A stretch of 64,000 nucleotides of DNA from Bordetella petrii (GCA_017745595.1 WMBV01000003.1:186001-250000), one strand, 5' to 3'; positions 36,537 through 47,168 are shown, counted from the first letter of the stretch. Notes: generated by a model from the sequence alone, not told the origin. Program-made: numbers and translations.

Positions 36537-38045
36537 CTACAGGAACAGCTTGTAGGCCGGGTTGTCGGTTTCGTTCCAGTGCGGATAGCCGAGTTCGGCC
36601 ACGAATGCCTTGAACTGCTTCTTGTCGGAAGGCGGAACCTGGATGCCGATCAGGATCTGGCCGTAGTCGGCCCCCTGGTTGCGGTAATGGAACAGGCTGA
36701 TGTTCCAGTCGGGGTTCATGGCGTTCAGGAAGCGCATCAGCGCGCCCGGGCGCTCGGGGAACTCGAAGCGGTACAGCAGTTCGTTGCCGGCCAGCGCCGA
36801 GCGGCCGCCCACCATGTGGCGCAAGTGCGTCTTGGCCATTTCATCGTGGGTGAGGTCGAGCGTATCGAAGCCGTTGCGGCGGAAATGGGCCGCGATCTTG
36901 TCGGATTCGGCCGGCGAGTGGACCTGCACGCCCACGAAGACGTGCGCGCGCTGCGCGTCGGAGATGCGGTAGTTGAACTCGGTGACGCTGCGGTGCCCGA
37001 CGAGTTCGCAGAAACGCCGGAAGCTGCCGCGCTGTTCGGGCATGCTGACCGCGAACACGGCCTCGCGCATTTCGCCCACTTCGGCGCGTTCGGCCACGAA
37101 GCGCAGGCGGTCGAAGTTCATGTTGGCGCCGCAGGCAATGGCCACCAGGGTCTTGTCCTTGAGCTTGTGGGTGGCCGCGTACTGCTTGGCCGCCGCCACC
37201 GCCATGGCCCCGGCGGGCTCGAGCACGCTGCGGGTGTCCTGGAACACGTCTTTGATGGCCGCGCAGATGGCGTCGGTATCGACCACCACGAAGTCGTCGA
37301 CGTATTTGCGGGTCAGGCGGAAGGTTTCGGCGCCCACCAGTTTCACGGCGGTGCCGTCGGAAAACAGGCCCACGTCGTTGAGCTGCACGCGGCGTCCGGC
37401 GCGCACGCTGCGCAGCATGGCGTCGGAATCTTCGGTCTGCACGCCGATGATCTTGATCTCGGGCCGCAGCTGCTTCACGTATGCCGCCACGCCCGACACC
37501 AGCCCGCCGCCGCCGATGGCCACGAAAATGGCTTCGATGGGGCCGGGGTGCTGGCGCAGGATTTCCATGCCCACCGTGCCCTGCCCGGCGATCACGTCGG
37601 GATCGTCGAAGGGATGCACGAAGGTGAGTTTTTCTTTCTTTTCCAGGGCCTGGGCATGCGCGTAGGCGTCGGAAAAGCTTTCGCCGGCCAGCACCACTTC
37701 GCCGCCCAGCCGGCGCACCGCGTCGATCTTGACCTGCGGGCTGGTAGTGGGCATGACGATGACGGCCCGGCACCCCAGCCGCGTGGCCGCCAGCGCCACG
37801 CCCTGGGCGTGGTTGCCGGCCGACGCGGCAATGACGCCGCGATTGAGCGCCGCGGGCGCCAGGTTGGCCATTTTGTTGTATGCCCCGCGCAGCTTGAAGC
37901 TGAACACCGCCTGGGTATCTTCACGCTTGAGCATCACCGTGTTCGAAATTCGCTGCGACAGCAGGGGGGCGGATTCGAGCGGAGATTCGACGGCGACGTC
38001 GTAGACCTTCGAGGTCAGGATGCGTTTCAGATAATCGGCGGGCAT
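36537..38045 (-). CDS. ilvA: Threonine ammonia-lyase, biosynthetic
   Basis: IlvA deaminates threonine to 2-oxobutanoate for isoleucine synthesis. The 502-residue PLP enzyme has Lys51 in VFSFKLRGAYNKM, ASAGNHAQGVAL, the phosphate loop AIGGGGLVSGVAAYV, and two C-terminal ACT-like domains (from about residue 320) giving feedback control, as in the long E. coli form. It is divergent from the YqaA-like gene. Confidence 0.96.
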   Translation of the reverse strand: MPADYLKRILTSKVYDVAVESPLESAPLLSQRISNTVMLKREDTQAVFSFKLRGAYNKMANLAPAALNRGVIAASAGNHAQGVALAATRLGCRAVIVMPTTSPQVKIDAVRRLGGEVVLAGESFSDAYAHAQALEKKEKLTFVHPFDDPDVIAGQGTVGMEILRQHPGPIEAIFVAIGGGGLVSGVAAYVKQLRPEIKIIGVQTEDSDAMLRSVRAGRRVQLNDVGLFSDGTAVKLVGAETFRLTRKYVDDFVVVDTDAICAAIKDVFQDTRSVLEPAGAMAVAAAKQYAATHKLKDKTLVAIACGANMNFDRLRFVAERAEVGEMREAVFAVSMPEQRGSFRRFCELVGHRSVTEFNYRISDAQRAHVFVGVQVHSPAESDKIAAHFRRNGFDTLDLTHDEMAKTHLRHMVGGRSALAGNELLYRFEFPERPGALMRFLNAMNPDWNISLFHYRNQGADYGQILIGIQVPPSDKKQFKAFVAELGYPHWNETDNPAYKLFL

Positions 38046-38358
38046 GATGGCGTAATGAGCCGGGGAAGGGGAAAAACGGCGTCAGGCAGAATATCACATG
38101 GGGTTTTGCCGGCCCTGACGGAATAGTCTTCTTCGGCGCCGCGGCGGGTTGAGTTTCAGGTGTTCAGGTCAGGGTTTCAGGTGTCAGGCTCCGCAGGTGC
38201 CTGACACCGCGGCGTGCAGAAGATCCAGGCGTCGGTGTCTGACACCCTTCGGGAGTCAGACACCTGCTGCGGACGGCGCCGTGAAGCCAAGGCGCTCGCG
38301 CCCCCTCTAATCTTTGTCCCGCCACCACCGCCCGGGACCAGCTAAACTCCCGCCCATC
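38046..38358. other. Divergent gap between ilvA and YqaA-like gene
   Basis: The 313-bp gap contains a repeat pair (38179-38265) in its middle. The remainder should carry both promoters. No attenuator-like leader peptide is obvious. Confidence 0.55.
38179..38265. repeat. REP-like inverted pair
   Basis: Unit 38179-38208 is shortened in the loop and has paired arms GGTGTCAGGC/GCCTGACACC. The inverted unit 38234-38265 has GGTGTCTGAC/GTCAGACACC. The spacer is 25 nt. Confidence 0.92.
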
Positions 38359-38925
38359 ATGGAACAAAGCCTGCTGAACGCCGTCCACTGGCTGCTGGCG
38401 CTGGTGGCCCTGCCCGAAATCGGACTGTCGGCCATTTTCGTGATCAGCGTGGTTTCGGCGACCCTGTTGCCGCTGGGCTCGGAACCGGCGGTGTTCGGCT
38501 TTGTGAAGCTGGCGCCCGGCATGTTCTGGCCGGCGGTGCTGGTGGCCACGGCCGGCAACACCCTGGGCGGGGTCATCAGCTACGCCATGGGCCTGGGGGC
38601 CCACCGGGCCCTGGAGCGCTGGCGCGAAAAACACCCGCAGCCGCAACCCGACGGGCCGGACGCCCACGCGCCGGCGCATCCAGGCGGCCCCGCCGACCGC
38701 ATGCGCGGCCGCTGGCACATGCGCGCCCACGACTGGCTGCACCGCATGGGGCCGCCGGCGCTGCTGCTGTCGTGGCTGCCCGCCGTGGGCGACCCGCTGT
38801 GCGCGGTGGCCGGCTGGCTGCGCCTGGCTTTCTGGCCCTGCGTGCTGTACATGGCCATCGGCAAATTCGCCCGCTACGCCGTGATGACCGCGGGGCTATT
38901 GTGGTTTTTCCCGCAGCATCTTTAG
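38359..38925 (+). CDS. YqaA/DedA-like small inner-membrane protein
   Basis: This 188-residue protein of the SNARE-associated (DedA/VTT) superfamily has about four hydrophobic segments. ISVVSATLLPLGSEPAVFGFV carries the family's re-entrant loop Glu-Pro; GNTLGGVISYAMGLGAHR and LLSWLPAVGDPLCAVAGWLRL match E. coli YqaA. A His/Pro-rich loop lies in the middle. The family is linked to lipid scrambling or proton-driven envelope upkeep; the role here is unknown. Confidence 0.87.
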   Translation: MEQSLLNAVHWLLALVALPEIGLSAIFVISVVSATLLPLGSEPAVFGFVKLAPGMFWPAVLVATAGNTLGGVISYAMGLGAHRALERWREKHPQPQPDGPDAHAPAHPGGPADRMRGRWHMRAHDWLHRMGPPALLLSWLPAVGDPLCAVAGWLRLAFWPCVLYMAIGKFARYAVMTAGLLWFFPQHL

Positions 38926-39016
38926 GGCCCCGCGGGGCCTTCCCAGAGGGCCGGCCGGCTGCCGCGCCGCACAATGTCATAAAATGATTCTTTAAGGGCC
39001 TATTCCCCGGTTGTCC

Positions 39017-42000
39017 ATGAACGCCCCCCTCGCCAGCCAAATCCTGTCCGCGGCGATTCCGCCCGCGGCTATCTCGCGTTTGCGCGAAATTCCCTACAAC
39101 TACACGTCGTTCTCCGATCGTGAGATCGTCGGCCGCCTATTGGGGGACGACGCGTGGCAGTGGTTGTCCGACCTGCGCGGCGAGCGCCGCACCGGCCGTT
39201 CGGCCCGCATGCTCTACGAGGTGCTGGGCGACATCTGGGTGGTGCGCCGCAACCCCTACCTGCAAGACGACCTGCTCGACAACCCCAAGCGGCGCAAGCT
39301 GCTGGTCGAAGCGCTGCACCACCGGCTGGGCGAAATCGACAAGCGCCGCGAGCCCGATGCGCCCGCCGCCGAGGGCCATGACCCCCACCGCGACGCCAAG
39401 GTACAAGAACTGCTGGCGCGTGCGCGCGCCGCCGTGGCGGCGTTTGAAAGCGAATTCGACCAGACCGCGCACCTGCGCAAGCAGGCCCAGAAAACGCTGG
39501 GCCGCATCACCGCGCGCGACAACATCAAATTCGACGGCCTGTCGCGGGTGTCGCACGTGACCGACGCCACCGACTGGCGGGTGGAATACCCGTTCGTGGT
39601 GCTGACGCCCGACAACGAACTCGAGACCGCCGCGCTGGTGCGGGCCTGCATCGAGCTGGGCCTGACCATCGTGCCGCGCGGCGGCGGCACCGGCTACACC
39701 GGCGGCGCCATCCCGCTGACCTGGAAGTCGGCGGTCATCAACACCGAAAAATTCGACACCCTGGGCAAGGTCGAGTCCTGTATCCTGCCGGGCCTGGCCG
39801 AGCCGGCCGCCGTCATCGACGCGGGCGCCGGGGTCGTTACCAAGCGCGTGGCCGAAGCCGCCGAACAGGCCGGCTTCGTGTTCGCCGTCGACCCCACCTC
39901 GGCCGAAGCCTCGTGCGTGGGCGGAAATATCGCCATGAACGCCGGCGGCAAAAAGGCCGTGCTGTGGGGCACCGCGCTCGACAACCTGGCCTGGTGGCGC
40001 ATGGTCGACCCGGACGGCAACTGGCTGGAAGTCACCCGGCTGGATCACAACCTGGGCAAGATCCACGACGTCGAGGTGGCGCGCTTCGAACTGAAATGGT
40101 TCGACGGCGCGGGCAAGCCCGGCGAACGGCTGCTGCGTACCGAACAGCTCGAAATCGCCGGCCGCGTGTTCCGCAAAGAAGGCCTGGGCAAGGACGTCAC
40201 CGATAAATTCCTGGCCGGCCTGCCCGGCGTGCAAAAAGAAGGCTGCGACGGCCTGATCACGTCGGCCCGCTGGGTGCTGCACCGCATGCCGCGCCACACC
40301 CGCACGGTGTGCATGGAATTCTTCGGCCAGGCGCGCGATGCCATTCCGTCCATCGTCGAGGTCAAGGGCTACCTCGATGGCGAGGGCCGCGCGCGCGGCG
40401 CCATCCTGGCCGGCCTGGAACACCTGGACGAACGCTACCTGCGCGCGGTGGGCTATGCCACCAAAAGCAAGCGCGGCACCCTGCCCAAAATGGTGCTTAT
40501 CGGCGATATCGTCGGCGACGACGAAGACGCCGTGGCCACGGCCGCCAGCGAAGTCGTGCGGCTGGCCAACACGCGCCACGGCGAGGGCTTCGTGGCGGTC
40601 AGCGCCGAGGCGCGCAAGAAATTCTGGCTCGACCGCTCCCGCACCGCGGCCATCGCCCGGCACACCAACGCCTTCAAAATCAACGAAGACGTGGTGATCC
40701 CGCTGTCGCGCATGGGCGAATACACCGACCACATCGAACGCATCAACATCGAACTGTCCACCCGCAACAAGCTCAAGCTGCTCGACGCGCTGGACGCGTT
40801 CCTGGCGGTGCCGCTGCCGGTGGGCAAGGCCGAAGACGCCGAAGACGAGGCCACCCGCGCCGAGGCGCTGGCCGAGCACACCCGCCAGGCCATCGACGTG
40901 CTGGCGGTGGTGCGCAAGCGCTGGCAATGGCTGCTCGACAACCTCGACCTGCCCGTGCGGCAGGCGCTGCCCGACCTGCCCGGCCTGGGCATGACCGCGC
41001 TGCAGGGCGTGCTGGCCGACCGCGTGGCGGCGCAGCCGCAGGCCACGCTGTTCAACGTGCTGCAAGACCGCACGGTGCGCGTGTCCTGGAAGACCGAGGT
41101 GCTGGCGCCGATGCAGGCCATTTTCTCGGGCGCCACGGGCAAGCACATTCTCGACGAGCTCAAGGCTATCCATGCGCGCGTGCTGAAGGGCCGCGTGTTC
41201 GTGGCGCTGCACATGCACGCCGGCGACGGCAACGTGCATACCAACATCCCGGTCAACTCCGACGACTACGAAATGCTGACCGAGGCGCACCAGGCGGTGG
41301 CCCGCATCATGCAGATCGCGCGCGACCTCGACGGGGTGATTTCGGGCGAACACGGCATCGGCCTGACCAAGTACGAATTCCTGACCGAAGCCGAACTGGC
41401 GCCGTTCCAGGAATACAAGCGCCGCGTCGATCCGCGCGGGCATTTCAATGCCGGCAAGCTGATGCCCGGCGCCGACCTGCGCCACGCCTGGACGCCCAGC
41501 TTCAACCTGATGGGCCACGAATCGCTCATCATGCAGCAGAGCGACATCGGCGCCATCTCCGAGTCCATCAAAGACTGCTTGCGCTGCGGCAAGTGCAAGC
41601 CGGTGTGCGCCACCCACGTGCCGCGCGCCAACCTGCTGTATTCGCCGCGCAACAAGATCCTGGCCACCTCGCTGCTGGTCGAGGCCTTTCTGTACGAAGA
41701 GCAGACCCGCCGCGGCGTCAGCCTGAAGCACTGGGAAGAATTCGAAGACGTGGCCGACCACTGCACGGTATGCCACAAGTGCTACAACCCGTGCCCGGTC
41801 GATATCGATTTCGGCGACGTGTCGATGAACATGCGCGCGCTGCTGCGCCGCATGGGCCGCAAGTCGTTCAACCCCGGCACGTCGGCGGCCATGTTCTTCC
41901 TGAACGCCAAAGACCCGGCCACCATCAACGCCACCCGCCAGGCCATGGTGGGCGTGGGCTACAAGGCGCAGCGCCTGGCCCACGACGTGCTGTCGCGCTT

Positions 42001-42976
42001 CGCGCGCAAGCAGACCGCGCACCCGCCCGCCACGGTGGGCAAGCCGCCGCTGCGCGAACAGGTGGTGCACTTCGTCAACAAGAAAATGCCCGGCGGCCTG
42101 CCCAAGCAAAGCGCGCGCAAGCTGCTCGACATCGAAGACGCCAACTACGTGCCCATCATCCGCGACCCCAAGGCCACCACGGCCGATACGGAAGCGGTGT
42201 TCTATTTCCCGGGTTGCGGATCGGAACGGCTGTTTTCGCAAGTGGGCCTGGCCACGCAGGCCATGCTGTGGCACGCGGGCGTGCAAACCGTATTGCCGCC
42301 CGGCTACCTGTGTTGCGGCTATCCGCAGCGCGGCAACGGCATGAACGACAAGGCCGAGCAGATCATCACCGACAACCGCGTGCTGTTCCACCGGGTAGCC
42401 AATACGCTGAACTACCTGGACATCAAGACGGTGGTGGTCAGCTGCGGCACCTGCTACGACCAGCTGGCCGGCTACGAGTTCGACAAGATCTTCCCCGGCT
42501 GCCGCCTGATCGACATCCACGAGTACCTGCTTGAAAAAGGCATCAAGCTCGAAGGCGCGCAGGGCGTGCGCTACATGTACCACGACCCCTGCCACACGCC
42601 CCTGAAGCTGCAAGACCCGATGAAGACGGTGCGCTCGCTGGTGGGCGATGGCGCCATCAAGGCCGACCGCTGTTGCGGCGAATCGGGCACGCTGGCCGTC
42701 AGCCGCCCCGACGTATCTACCCAGGTGCGCTTCCGCAAGCAAGAAGAGCTGCAGAAAAACCAGGCCACGCTGCGGCAGGATGGCTACGCGGGCGACATCA
42801 AGGTCCTGACCTCGTGCCCGTCATGCCTGCAGGGCCTGTCGCGCTACCAGGAAGACACCGCCATCGACGCCGACTACATCGTGGTGGAAATGGCCCGCCA
42901 CATCCTGGGCGCGCAATGGATGGAAGACTACGTGCGGCGCGCCAACGCCGGGGGCATCGAGCGCGTGCTGGTGTAG
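39017..42976 (+). CDS. Giant FAD-linked oxidoreductase with Fe-S and CCG domains (DUF3683 type)
   Basis: This 1319-residue fusion begins with a DUF3683-type region (to about 180). A FAD_binding_4 domain follows ([30 protein letters not shown]) with a FAD-oxidase C domain ([32 protein letters not shown]). Next are two [4Fe-4S] clusters (Cys854/857/860/864 and Cys916/919/922/926) and two CCG domains ([26 protein letters not shown]). The layout is that of a D-lactate or 2-hydroxyacid dehydrogenase with its electron partner in one chain. The ATG at 39017 is preferred over a TTG two codons up. Substrate unproven. Confidence 0.93.
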   Translation: MNAPLASQILSAAIPPAAISRLREIPYNYTSFSDREIVGRLLGDDAWQWLSDLRGERRTGRSARMLYEVLGDIWVVRRNPYLQDDLLDNPKRRKLLVEALHHRLGEIDKRREPDAPAAEGHDPHRDAKVQELLARARAAVAAFESEFDQTAHLRKQAQKTLGRITARDNIKFDGLSRVSHVTDATDWRVEYPFVVLTPDNELETAALVRACIELGLTIVPRGGGTGYTGGAIPLTWKSAVINTEKFDTLGKVESCILPGLAEPAAVIDAGAGVVTKRVAEAAEQAGFVFAVDPTSAEASCVGGNIAMNAGGKKAVLWGTALDNLAWWRMVDPDGNWLEVTRLDHNLGKIHDVEVARFELKWFDGAGKPGERLLRTEQLEIAGRVFRKEGLGKDVTDKFLAGLPGVQKEGCDGLITSARWVLHRMPRHTRTVCMEFFGQARDAIPSIVEVKGYLDGEGRARGAILAGLEHLDERYLRAVGYATKSKRGTLPKMVLIGDIVGDDEDAVATAASEVVRLANTRHGEGFVAVSAEARKKFWLDRSRTAAIARHTNAFKINEDVVIPLSRMGEYTDHIERINIELSTRNKLKLLDALDAFLAVPLPVGKAEDAEDEATRAEALAEHTRQAIDVLAVVRKRWQWLLDNLDLPVRQALPDLPGLGMTALQGVLADRVAAQPQATLFNVLQDRTVRVSWKTEVLAPMQAIFSGATGKHILDELKAIHARVLKGRVFVALHMHAGDGNVHTNIPVNSDDYEMLTEAHQAVARIMQIARDLDGVISGEHGIGLTKYEFLTEAELAPFQEYKRRVDPRGHFNAGKLMPGADLRHAWTPSFNLMGHESLIMQQSDIGAISESIKDCLRCGKCKPVCATHVPRANLLYSPRNKILATSLLVEAFLYEEQTRRGVSLKHWEEFEDVADHCTVCHKCYNPCPVDIDFGDVSMNMRALLRRMGRKSFNPGTSAAMFFLNAKDPATINATRQAMVGVGYKAQRLAHDVLSRFARKQTAHPPATVGKPPLREQVVHFVNKKMPGGLPKQSARKLLDIEDANYVPIIRDPKATTADTEAVFYFPGCGSERLFSQVGLATQAMLWHAGVQTVLPPGYLCCGYPQRGNGMNDKAEQIITDNRVLFHRVANTLNYLDIKTVVVSCGTCYDQLAGYEFDKIFPGCRLIDIHEYLLEKGIKLEGAQGVRYMYHDPCHTPLKLQDPMKTVRSLVGDGAIKADRCCGESGTLAVSRPDVSTQVRFRKQEELQKNQATLRQDGYAGDIKVLTSCPSCLQGLSRYQEDTAIDADYIVVEMARHILGAQWMEDYVRRANAGGIERVLV

Positions 42977-43005
42977 CGCTAGCCTGGCGGATTCCCCGGG
43001 CATCC

Positions 43006-43148
43006 AGGTGTCTGACTCCCGCAGGGTGTCAGACACCGGCCAGGCCATTTTGCCAGGTGTCAGGCTCCCCGCAGGGGTGCCTGACACTGCTGTATTGAGG
43101 TGATCCATCACGTGTCGGTGTCTGACACCCTGCGGGAGTCAGACACCT
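43006..43148. repeat. REP-like array of three units
   Basis: Units lie at 43006-43037 (GGTGTCTGAC/GTCAGACACC), 43055-43088 (GGTGTCAGGC with GCCTGACACT, longer loop) and 43117-43148 (inverted orientation). The array lies between two convergent genes. Confidence 0.92.
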
Positions 43149-43180
43149 GGCAATACCCCCGAGCCGCCCTTAGCCCGCAG

Positions 43181-43948
43181 CTAGCCCCGCGGCATCGCCC
43201 GCACTTCGATTCCCGCCGCAGCCAGCGCATCGCTGAGCGCCCGCGCGAAAACCGGGGCGTTGGGCTGGTCGCCGTGGATGCACAGGGTGTCGGCCCGCAC
43301 GGGCACGTCGCGGCCATTGACCGAGCGCACCACGCCGTCGCGCGCCATGCGCAGCACCTGCGCCACCGCGGTGTCGGCGTCTTCGATCATGGCGTCGGGA
43401 TGGCTGCGGGGCGTGAGCGAGCCGTCGTCCTGGTACGAGCGGTCGGCGAAGACTTCGTGCGCGGCGCGCAGGCCCACGTCTTGCGCCGCCTGCACCAGCG
43501 CGCTGCCGGCCAGGCCGTACAGCACCAGGCCGGGATCCACATCGCGTACCGCGCGGCAGATGGCCTGCGCCAGCCCCATGTCTTTCGCGGCCATGTTGTA
43601 CAGCGCGCCGTGCGCCTTGACGTGATGCAGGCGCGTGCCTTGCGTGGCGGCCACGGCGGCCAGCGCGCCCACCTGGACCACCACCATGTCGTAGGCTTCT
43701 TGCGGCGTGATCTGCATTACGCGCCGGCCGAAGCCGACCAGGTCGGGCAGGCTGGGATGGGCGCCCACCGCCACCTGCCGCGCCACCGCGGCCGCGACCG
43801 TCTTGCGCATGGTAGAGGGGTCGCCGCCGTGGAAGCCGCAGGCGACGTTGGCCGAACTGACGAACTGCAGCACGGCCTCGTCGTTGCCCATGCGCCAGGC
43901 GCCATAGCTTTCGCCCATGTCGCAGTTCAGGTCGATGGCGGAACTCAT
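43181..43948 (-). CDS. pxpA: 5-oxoprolinase subunit A
   Basis: PxpA (LamB/YcsF family) acts with PxpBC to hydrolyse 5-oxoproline to glutamate with ATP. The 255-residue product has LNCDMGESYGAWRMGNDEAVL, NVACGFHGGDPSTM, GAHPSLPDLVGFGRR and the closing CIHGDQPNAP motif. It is the last gene of the pxpB-pxpC-pxpA operon, 10 bp after pxpC. Confidence 0.95.
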   Translation of the reverse strand: MSSAIDLNCDMGESYGAWRMGNDEAVLQFVSSANVACGFHGGDPSTMRKTVAAAVARQVAVGAHPSLPDLVGFGRRVMQITPQEAYDMVVVQVGALAAVAATQGTRLHHVKAHGALYNMAAKDMGLAQAICRAVRDVDPGLVLYGLAGSALVQAAQDVGLRAAHEVFADRSYQDDGSLTPRSHPDAMIEDADTAVAQVLRMARDGVVRSVNGRDVPVRADTLCIHGDQPNAPVFARALSDALAAAGIEVRAMPRG

Positions 43949-43958
43949 GGTGGTGTCC

Positions 43959-44960
43959 TCAAGCAGATAGCAGGGCGCGCAGCGGGGCCAGGGCGTCCTG
44001 TAGTTGGGCGAATGCGTCTTCGCGCTCGCCGTCGAGCTGTTGCGCCTGGTCGAGTTCGACGCGGGCGAACCGCAGTGCCTGGCCGGGACCGCGTTGCGCC
44101 AGGGCCGGCAGGTCGGCCGTGATCACCTGGGCGATCTTGGGATAGCCGCCGGTGGTCTGGCGGTCGGCCATCAGCACGATGGCCTGGCCGCCCGCGGGCA
44201 CCTGTACGGTGCCATAGTTGGTGGCCTCGGACAAGATCTGGCGCGGCACGGCCATGGCCAGGGCCGGGCCGTCCAGCCGGTAGCCCATGCGGTCGGATTG
44301 CGTGCTGACGCGGAATTCGGCGTGCAGCAGGTCGTGGCGCGCCCGGGCATCGAATTCGTCCCAGTGCGCGCCCGGCAGCACGCGCAGGTGGCGGCGCGGG
44401 TGCGGGGCCAGGGTCGCGGGCAGGTAAATGCGCAGTTGCCACAGCGCCTGGGCCAGGCGGTCCAGCGCGGCCGGCTGGCCGGGCAGCGCGGCCCGCAGGC
44501 CGATGGTGTCGCCCTTGGCCAGCGCGCGGCCGGCGTGTCCGCCGAAGCGGCCGCGCAGATAGGTGCTGGCGCTGCCCATGACCGGGACCAGCGCATAGCC
44601 GCCGTGCACGGCCAGGTAGGCGCGCAGGCCGCCTTCGGGCCGCGCGGATCCGAACGCCAGCACGTCGCCGGCGCGCGCCACCAGCGGCCGGTGGCGGGGC
44701 GCCTCGGCCCCGTTCAGCGTGGCTTGCAGGTCGGCGCCGCCGATGGCGAAGCAGGCCGGCGCGTCAAAACGCAGGGTCGGGCCGGACAGGGTGATTTCCA
44801 GGGTGGCGTGGTCGGCGTCGTTGCCGGCCAGCAGATTGGCCAGGCGATGCGCGCGGGCATCCATGACGCCGCACACGGGCACGCCCAGGTGCTGGCTGCC
44901 GGCGCGGCCGCCGTCCTGGAAGCTGGACAGCAGGCCGGGCTTGAGTACGGTCAGGCTCAT
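43959..44960 (-). CDS. pxpC: 5-oxoprolinase subunit C (biotin-dependent carboxylase-like)
   Basis: This 333-residue AHS2-domain protein has LKPGLLSSFQDGGRAGSQHLGVPVCGVMD, a classic start, and LEITLSGP, GSASTYLRGRFGGH and QTTGGYPKIAQVI. With PxpB it forms the second half of the 5-oxoprolinase complex. It overlaps pxpB by 4 bp. Confidence 0.95.
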   Translation of the reverse strand: MSLTVLKPGLLSSFQDGGRAGSQHLGVPVCGVMDARAHRLANLLAGNDADHATLEITLSGPTLRFDAPACFAIGGADLQATLNGAEAPRHRPLVARAGDVLAFGSARPEGGLRAYLAVHGGYALVPVMGSASTYLRGRFGGHAGRALAKGDTIGLRAALPGQPAALDRLAQALWQLRIYLPATLAPHPRRHLRVLPGAHWDEFDARARHDLLHAEFRVSTQSDRMGYRLDGPALAMAVPRQILSEATNYGTVQVPAGGQAIVLMADRQTTGGYPKIAQVITADLPALAQRGPGQALRFARVELDQAQQLDGEREDAFAQLQDALAPLRALLSA

Positions 44961-45682
44961 TGCGCGGCCTCGCGCAGGCGCTTGAATTCGTCGGGGCCGA
45001 TAGGCACGAAGCGCACGCTGTCGCCGGGCTGCAGCAACGTGGGCGGATCGCCCGCGGGGTCGAACAGCACGGCCGGCGTGGCGCCGATGATGTTCCAGCC
45101 GCCGGGCGACTGGCTGGGGTACAGCACGCTCTGGCGGTTGGCCACGGCCACCGAGCCCGCCGGCACCGCCGTGCGCGGCGACGCCCGCCGCGGAATGTCC
45201 AGGCGCGGGTCGTGCACGCCCAGGTAGGGCGCGCCCGGCGCGAAGCCCAGCATGAACACCAGGCTGTCGGCGCCGGTATGCAGCTTCACGACGTCTTCGG
45301 GGGAAATCCCGGCGTGGCGGGCCACGTCGTCCAGGTCGGGGCCGTATTCACCGCCATAGCAAACGGGGATCTCGACGCGGCGAGCCGCCTGCGCGTCCGC
45401 CGCCACGCCCCGCGCCAGCAGTTGTTCGACCTGCGCCGCCAGTTGCGGATAGCGCGGTCCCTGGCTGCCGGCGGGCCGGTAATGCACGGCCACCGTGACG
45501 AACGACGGCACCACGTCGGTGACGCCGGGCAACGGCGCCTGGCGCAGCACGCGCGCCGCCGCCAGGCACAGGCGGCCGGTTTCGACGTCGATACTGTCGC
45601 CAAACCGCACCAGCAGGCAGCGGTCGCCTTGCGGCTCGATGCGCCAGGCGGGCGGGGGGGAGGCGGAAGAGGGGGTGTTCAA
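44957..45682 (-). CDS. pxpB: 5-oxoprolinase subunit B
   Basis: This 241-residue AHS1-domain protein (KipI-like) has GDRCLLVRFGDSID, IPVCYGGEYGPDLDDVA and FMLGFAPGAPYLG, all diagnostic. It is the first gene of the pxp operon and begins 15 bp after the VOC gene, so the two may be cotranscribed. Confidence 0.95.
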   Translation of the reverse strand: MNTPSSASPPPAWRIEPQGDRCLLVRFGDSIDVETGRLCLAAARVLRQAPLPGVTDVVPSFVTVAVHYRPAGSQGPRYPQLAAQVEQLLARGVAADAQAARRVEIPVCYGGEYGPDLDDVARHAGISPEDVVKLHTGADSLVFMLGFAPGAPYLGVHDPRLDIPRRASPRTAVPAGSVAVANRQSVLYPSQSPGGWNIIGATPAVLFDPAGDPPTLLQPGDSVRFVPIGPDEFKRLREAAQ

Positions 45683-45697
45683 CGGCCGGGCCGGCTC

Positions 45698-46129
45698 CTA
45701 CTTGGCGAACAGCGAATCCAGGTTCTTGAACGACTTGAATTCCAGGGCATTGCCCGACGGATCCAGGAAGAACATGGTGGCTTGTTCGCCCACTTCGCCC
45801 TTGAAGCGGATATATGGTTCGATGACGAACTGGGTGCCCGCGTCGGTCAGCTTCTTGGCCAGCGCTTCCCAGTCGGCCAGGGGCAGCACGGCGCCGAAGT
45901 GCCGCACCGGCACGTCGTGCGCGTCGACCGAGCTGGTGGACTTGTGGCCACATTCGTCCGGCGACAGGTGAGCGACGATCTGGTGGCCGTAGAAATTGAA
46001 ATCGACCCATTCATCCGAGCTGCGGCCTTCGGGACAGCCCAGCAGTTCGCCATAGAAGGCGCGGGCTTCGGCCAGGTCGCGGACGGGAAAGGCCAGGTGG
46101 AAGGGGGGCAGAGTGGCGGATGCGGTCAT
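45698..46129 (-). CDS. VOC-family (glyoxalase/dioxygenase-like) protein
   Basis: This 143-residue protein has two beta-alpha-beta-beta-beta modules. [26 protein letters not shown] gives the first metal His, and [14 protein letters not shown] the terminal Glu. [17 protein letters not shown] adds a His. Similar proteins are annotated as lactoylglutathione lyases or extradiol dioxygenase-like, but the function is open. The start at 46129 has a GGAG site. It is divergent from a LysR gene and upstream of pxpBCA. Confidence 0.85.
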   Translation of the reverse strand: MTASATLPPFHLAFPVRDLAEARAFYGELLGCPEGRSSDEWVDFNFYGHQIVAHLSPDECGHKSTSSVDAHDVPVRHFGAVLPLADWEALAKKLTDAGTQFVIEPYIRFKGEVGEQATMFFLDPSGNALEFKSFKNLDSLFAK

Positions 46130-46252
46130 GCGGGACTCCAGATGCGGCAAGAGTAAAACAAAATGAGGGGCTGCGGCTGGCGGGCCGCCGTGGCAGGCGG
46201 GCCCCCGGTCGCCGGAAAGAACAGGGTTATCAGTTTAGAGATTGTTTTTTTG

Positions 46253-46290
46253 ATCGAAAAGCGATATTTTTTTGCCCTGAGCATCGAAAA
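46253..46290. promoter_or_regulatory. Direct repeat in the VOC/LysR divergent promoter region
   Basis: ATCGAAAA occurs at 46253-46260 and 46283-46290, 30 bp apart (about three helical turns), in an AT-rich patch just before the LysR start. It is a candidate binding site for that regulator controlling itself and the VOC-pxp genes. Confidence 0.4.
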
Positions 46291-46298
46291 AAGTAATC

Positions 46299-47168
46299 GT
46301 GATCCGGGAATTCAAGACCTTTATCGCCGTGGCGCGCGATGGTACCTTTACCGGGGCGGGCCGGCAGCTGGGGCTGACGCAGTCGGCCGTCAGCGCGCAG
46401 ATGCGCCGCCTGGAAGACTATCTGGGCGCAACGCTGTTCGAGCGCACCGCCAAGTCGGCGGTGCTGAACGCCGCCGGCCGCGAGATGCTGCCGCAGGCCG
46501 AAGAACTGGTGGCGCTGGCCGAACGCATGGCCAGCTCGGCCGGCGCCGGCCACGTCAGCGGGCTGCTGCGCGTGGGCGCCATCGCCTCGGCGCAGCAAAG
46601 CCTGCTGGTGGATGCCCTGGCGCAGTTCCGCGAGGCCTTTCCCGATGTACGGGTGCGGATGGTGCCGGGGGTGTCGCTGTCGTTGCTGGGGCAGGTGGAC
46701 GCGGGCGAGATCGACATGGCGGTGCTGATCCGGCCACCGTTCGCGCTGCCGCCGGAACTGGCGTGGCGGCCGCTGCTGCGCGAACCGATGCTGCTGGTCG
46801 GCCCGGCCGCCCAGCCTGCGCAGCCCTGGCGCGAGTTGCTGGCCACCCAGCCGTTCATCCGCTACGACCGCTCGTCGTTCGGCGGACGACTGGTCGACAC
46901 ATTTCTGAAGAAGCACCGCATCGCGGTGCGCGAGGCGATCGAGCTGGACGAAATGGATGCCATCGCCAACCTGGTCCGGCGTGGGCTGGGTGTGGCGCTG
47001 TTGCCGCGCACCCGCCAGTTCGATGCCACCGGGCTGCGCCTGTACGACCTGGCCGAAGCCGGCTTCAGCCGCGACATCGGCCTGATCGCCCGCCTGCCGC
47101 ACGACCCCGCCTCGCTGGCCGGCCACCTGGCAGAGTGCCTGTTGCAGGCGGCGGATCTAAAGGTTTAA
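46299..47168 (+). CDS. LysR-family transcriptional regulator
   Basis: This 289-residue LTTR starts at GTG. Its DNA-binding domain is FKTFIAVARDGTFTGAGRQLGLTQSAVSAQMRRLEDYLG, and the effector domain includes VRVGAIASAQQSLLVDAL-type strands and NLVRRGLGVALLP. It is divergent from the VOC-pxpBCA genes and probably controls them. A palindromic repeat starts on the base after the stop codon. Confidence 0.92.
   Translation: MIREFKTFIAVARDGTFTGAGRQLGLTQSAVSAQMRRLEDYLGATLFERTAKSAVLNAAGREMLPQAEELVALAERMASSAGAGHVSGLLRVGAIASAQQSLLVDALAQFREAFPDVRVRMVPGVSLSLLGQVDAGEIDMAVLIRPPFALPPELAWRPLLREPMLLVGPAAQPAQPWRELLATQPFIRYDRSSFGGRLVDTFLKKHRIAVREAIELDEMDAIANLVRRGLGVALLPRTRQFDATGLRLYDLAEAGFSRDIGLIARLPHDPASLAGHLAECLLQAADLKV

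Noticed and set aside
39137-42742. A 1201-codon open frame antisense to the FAD/Fe-S oxidoreductase
   Set aside because: It has no recognisable domain, is His/Gly/Arg-rich in a way produced by GC-rich codons read backwards, and fully overlaps a clear multi-domain gene.
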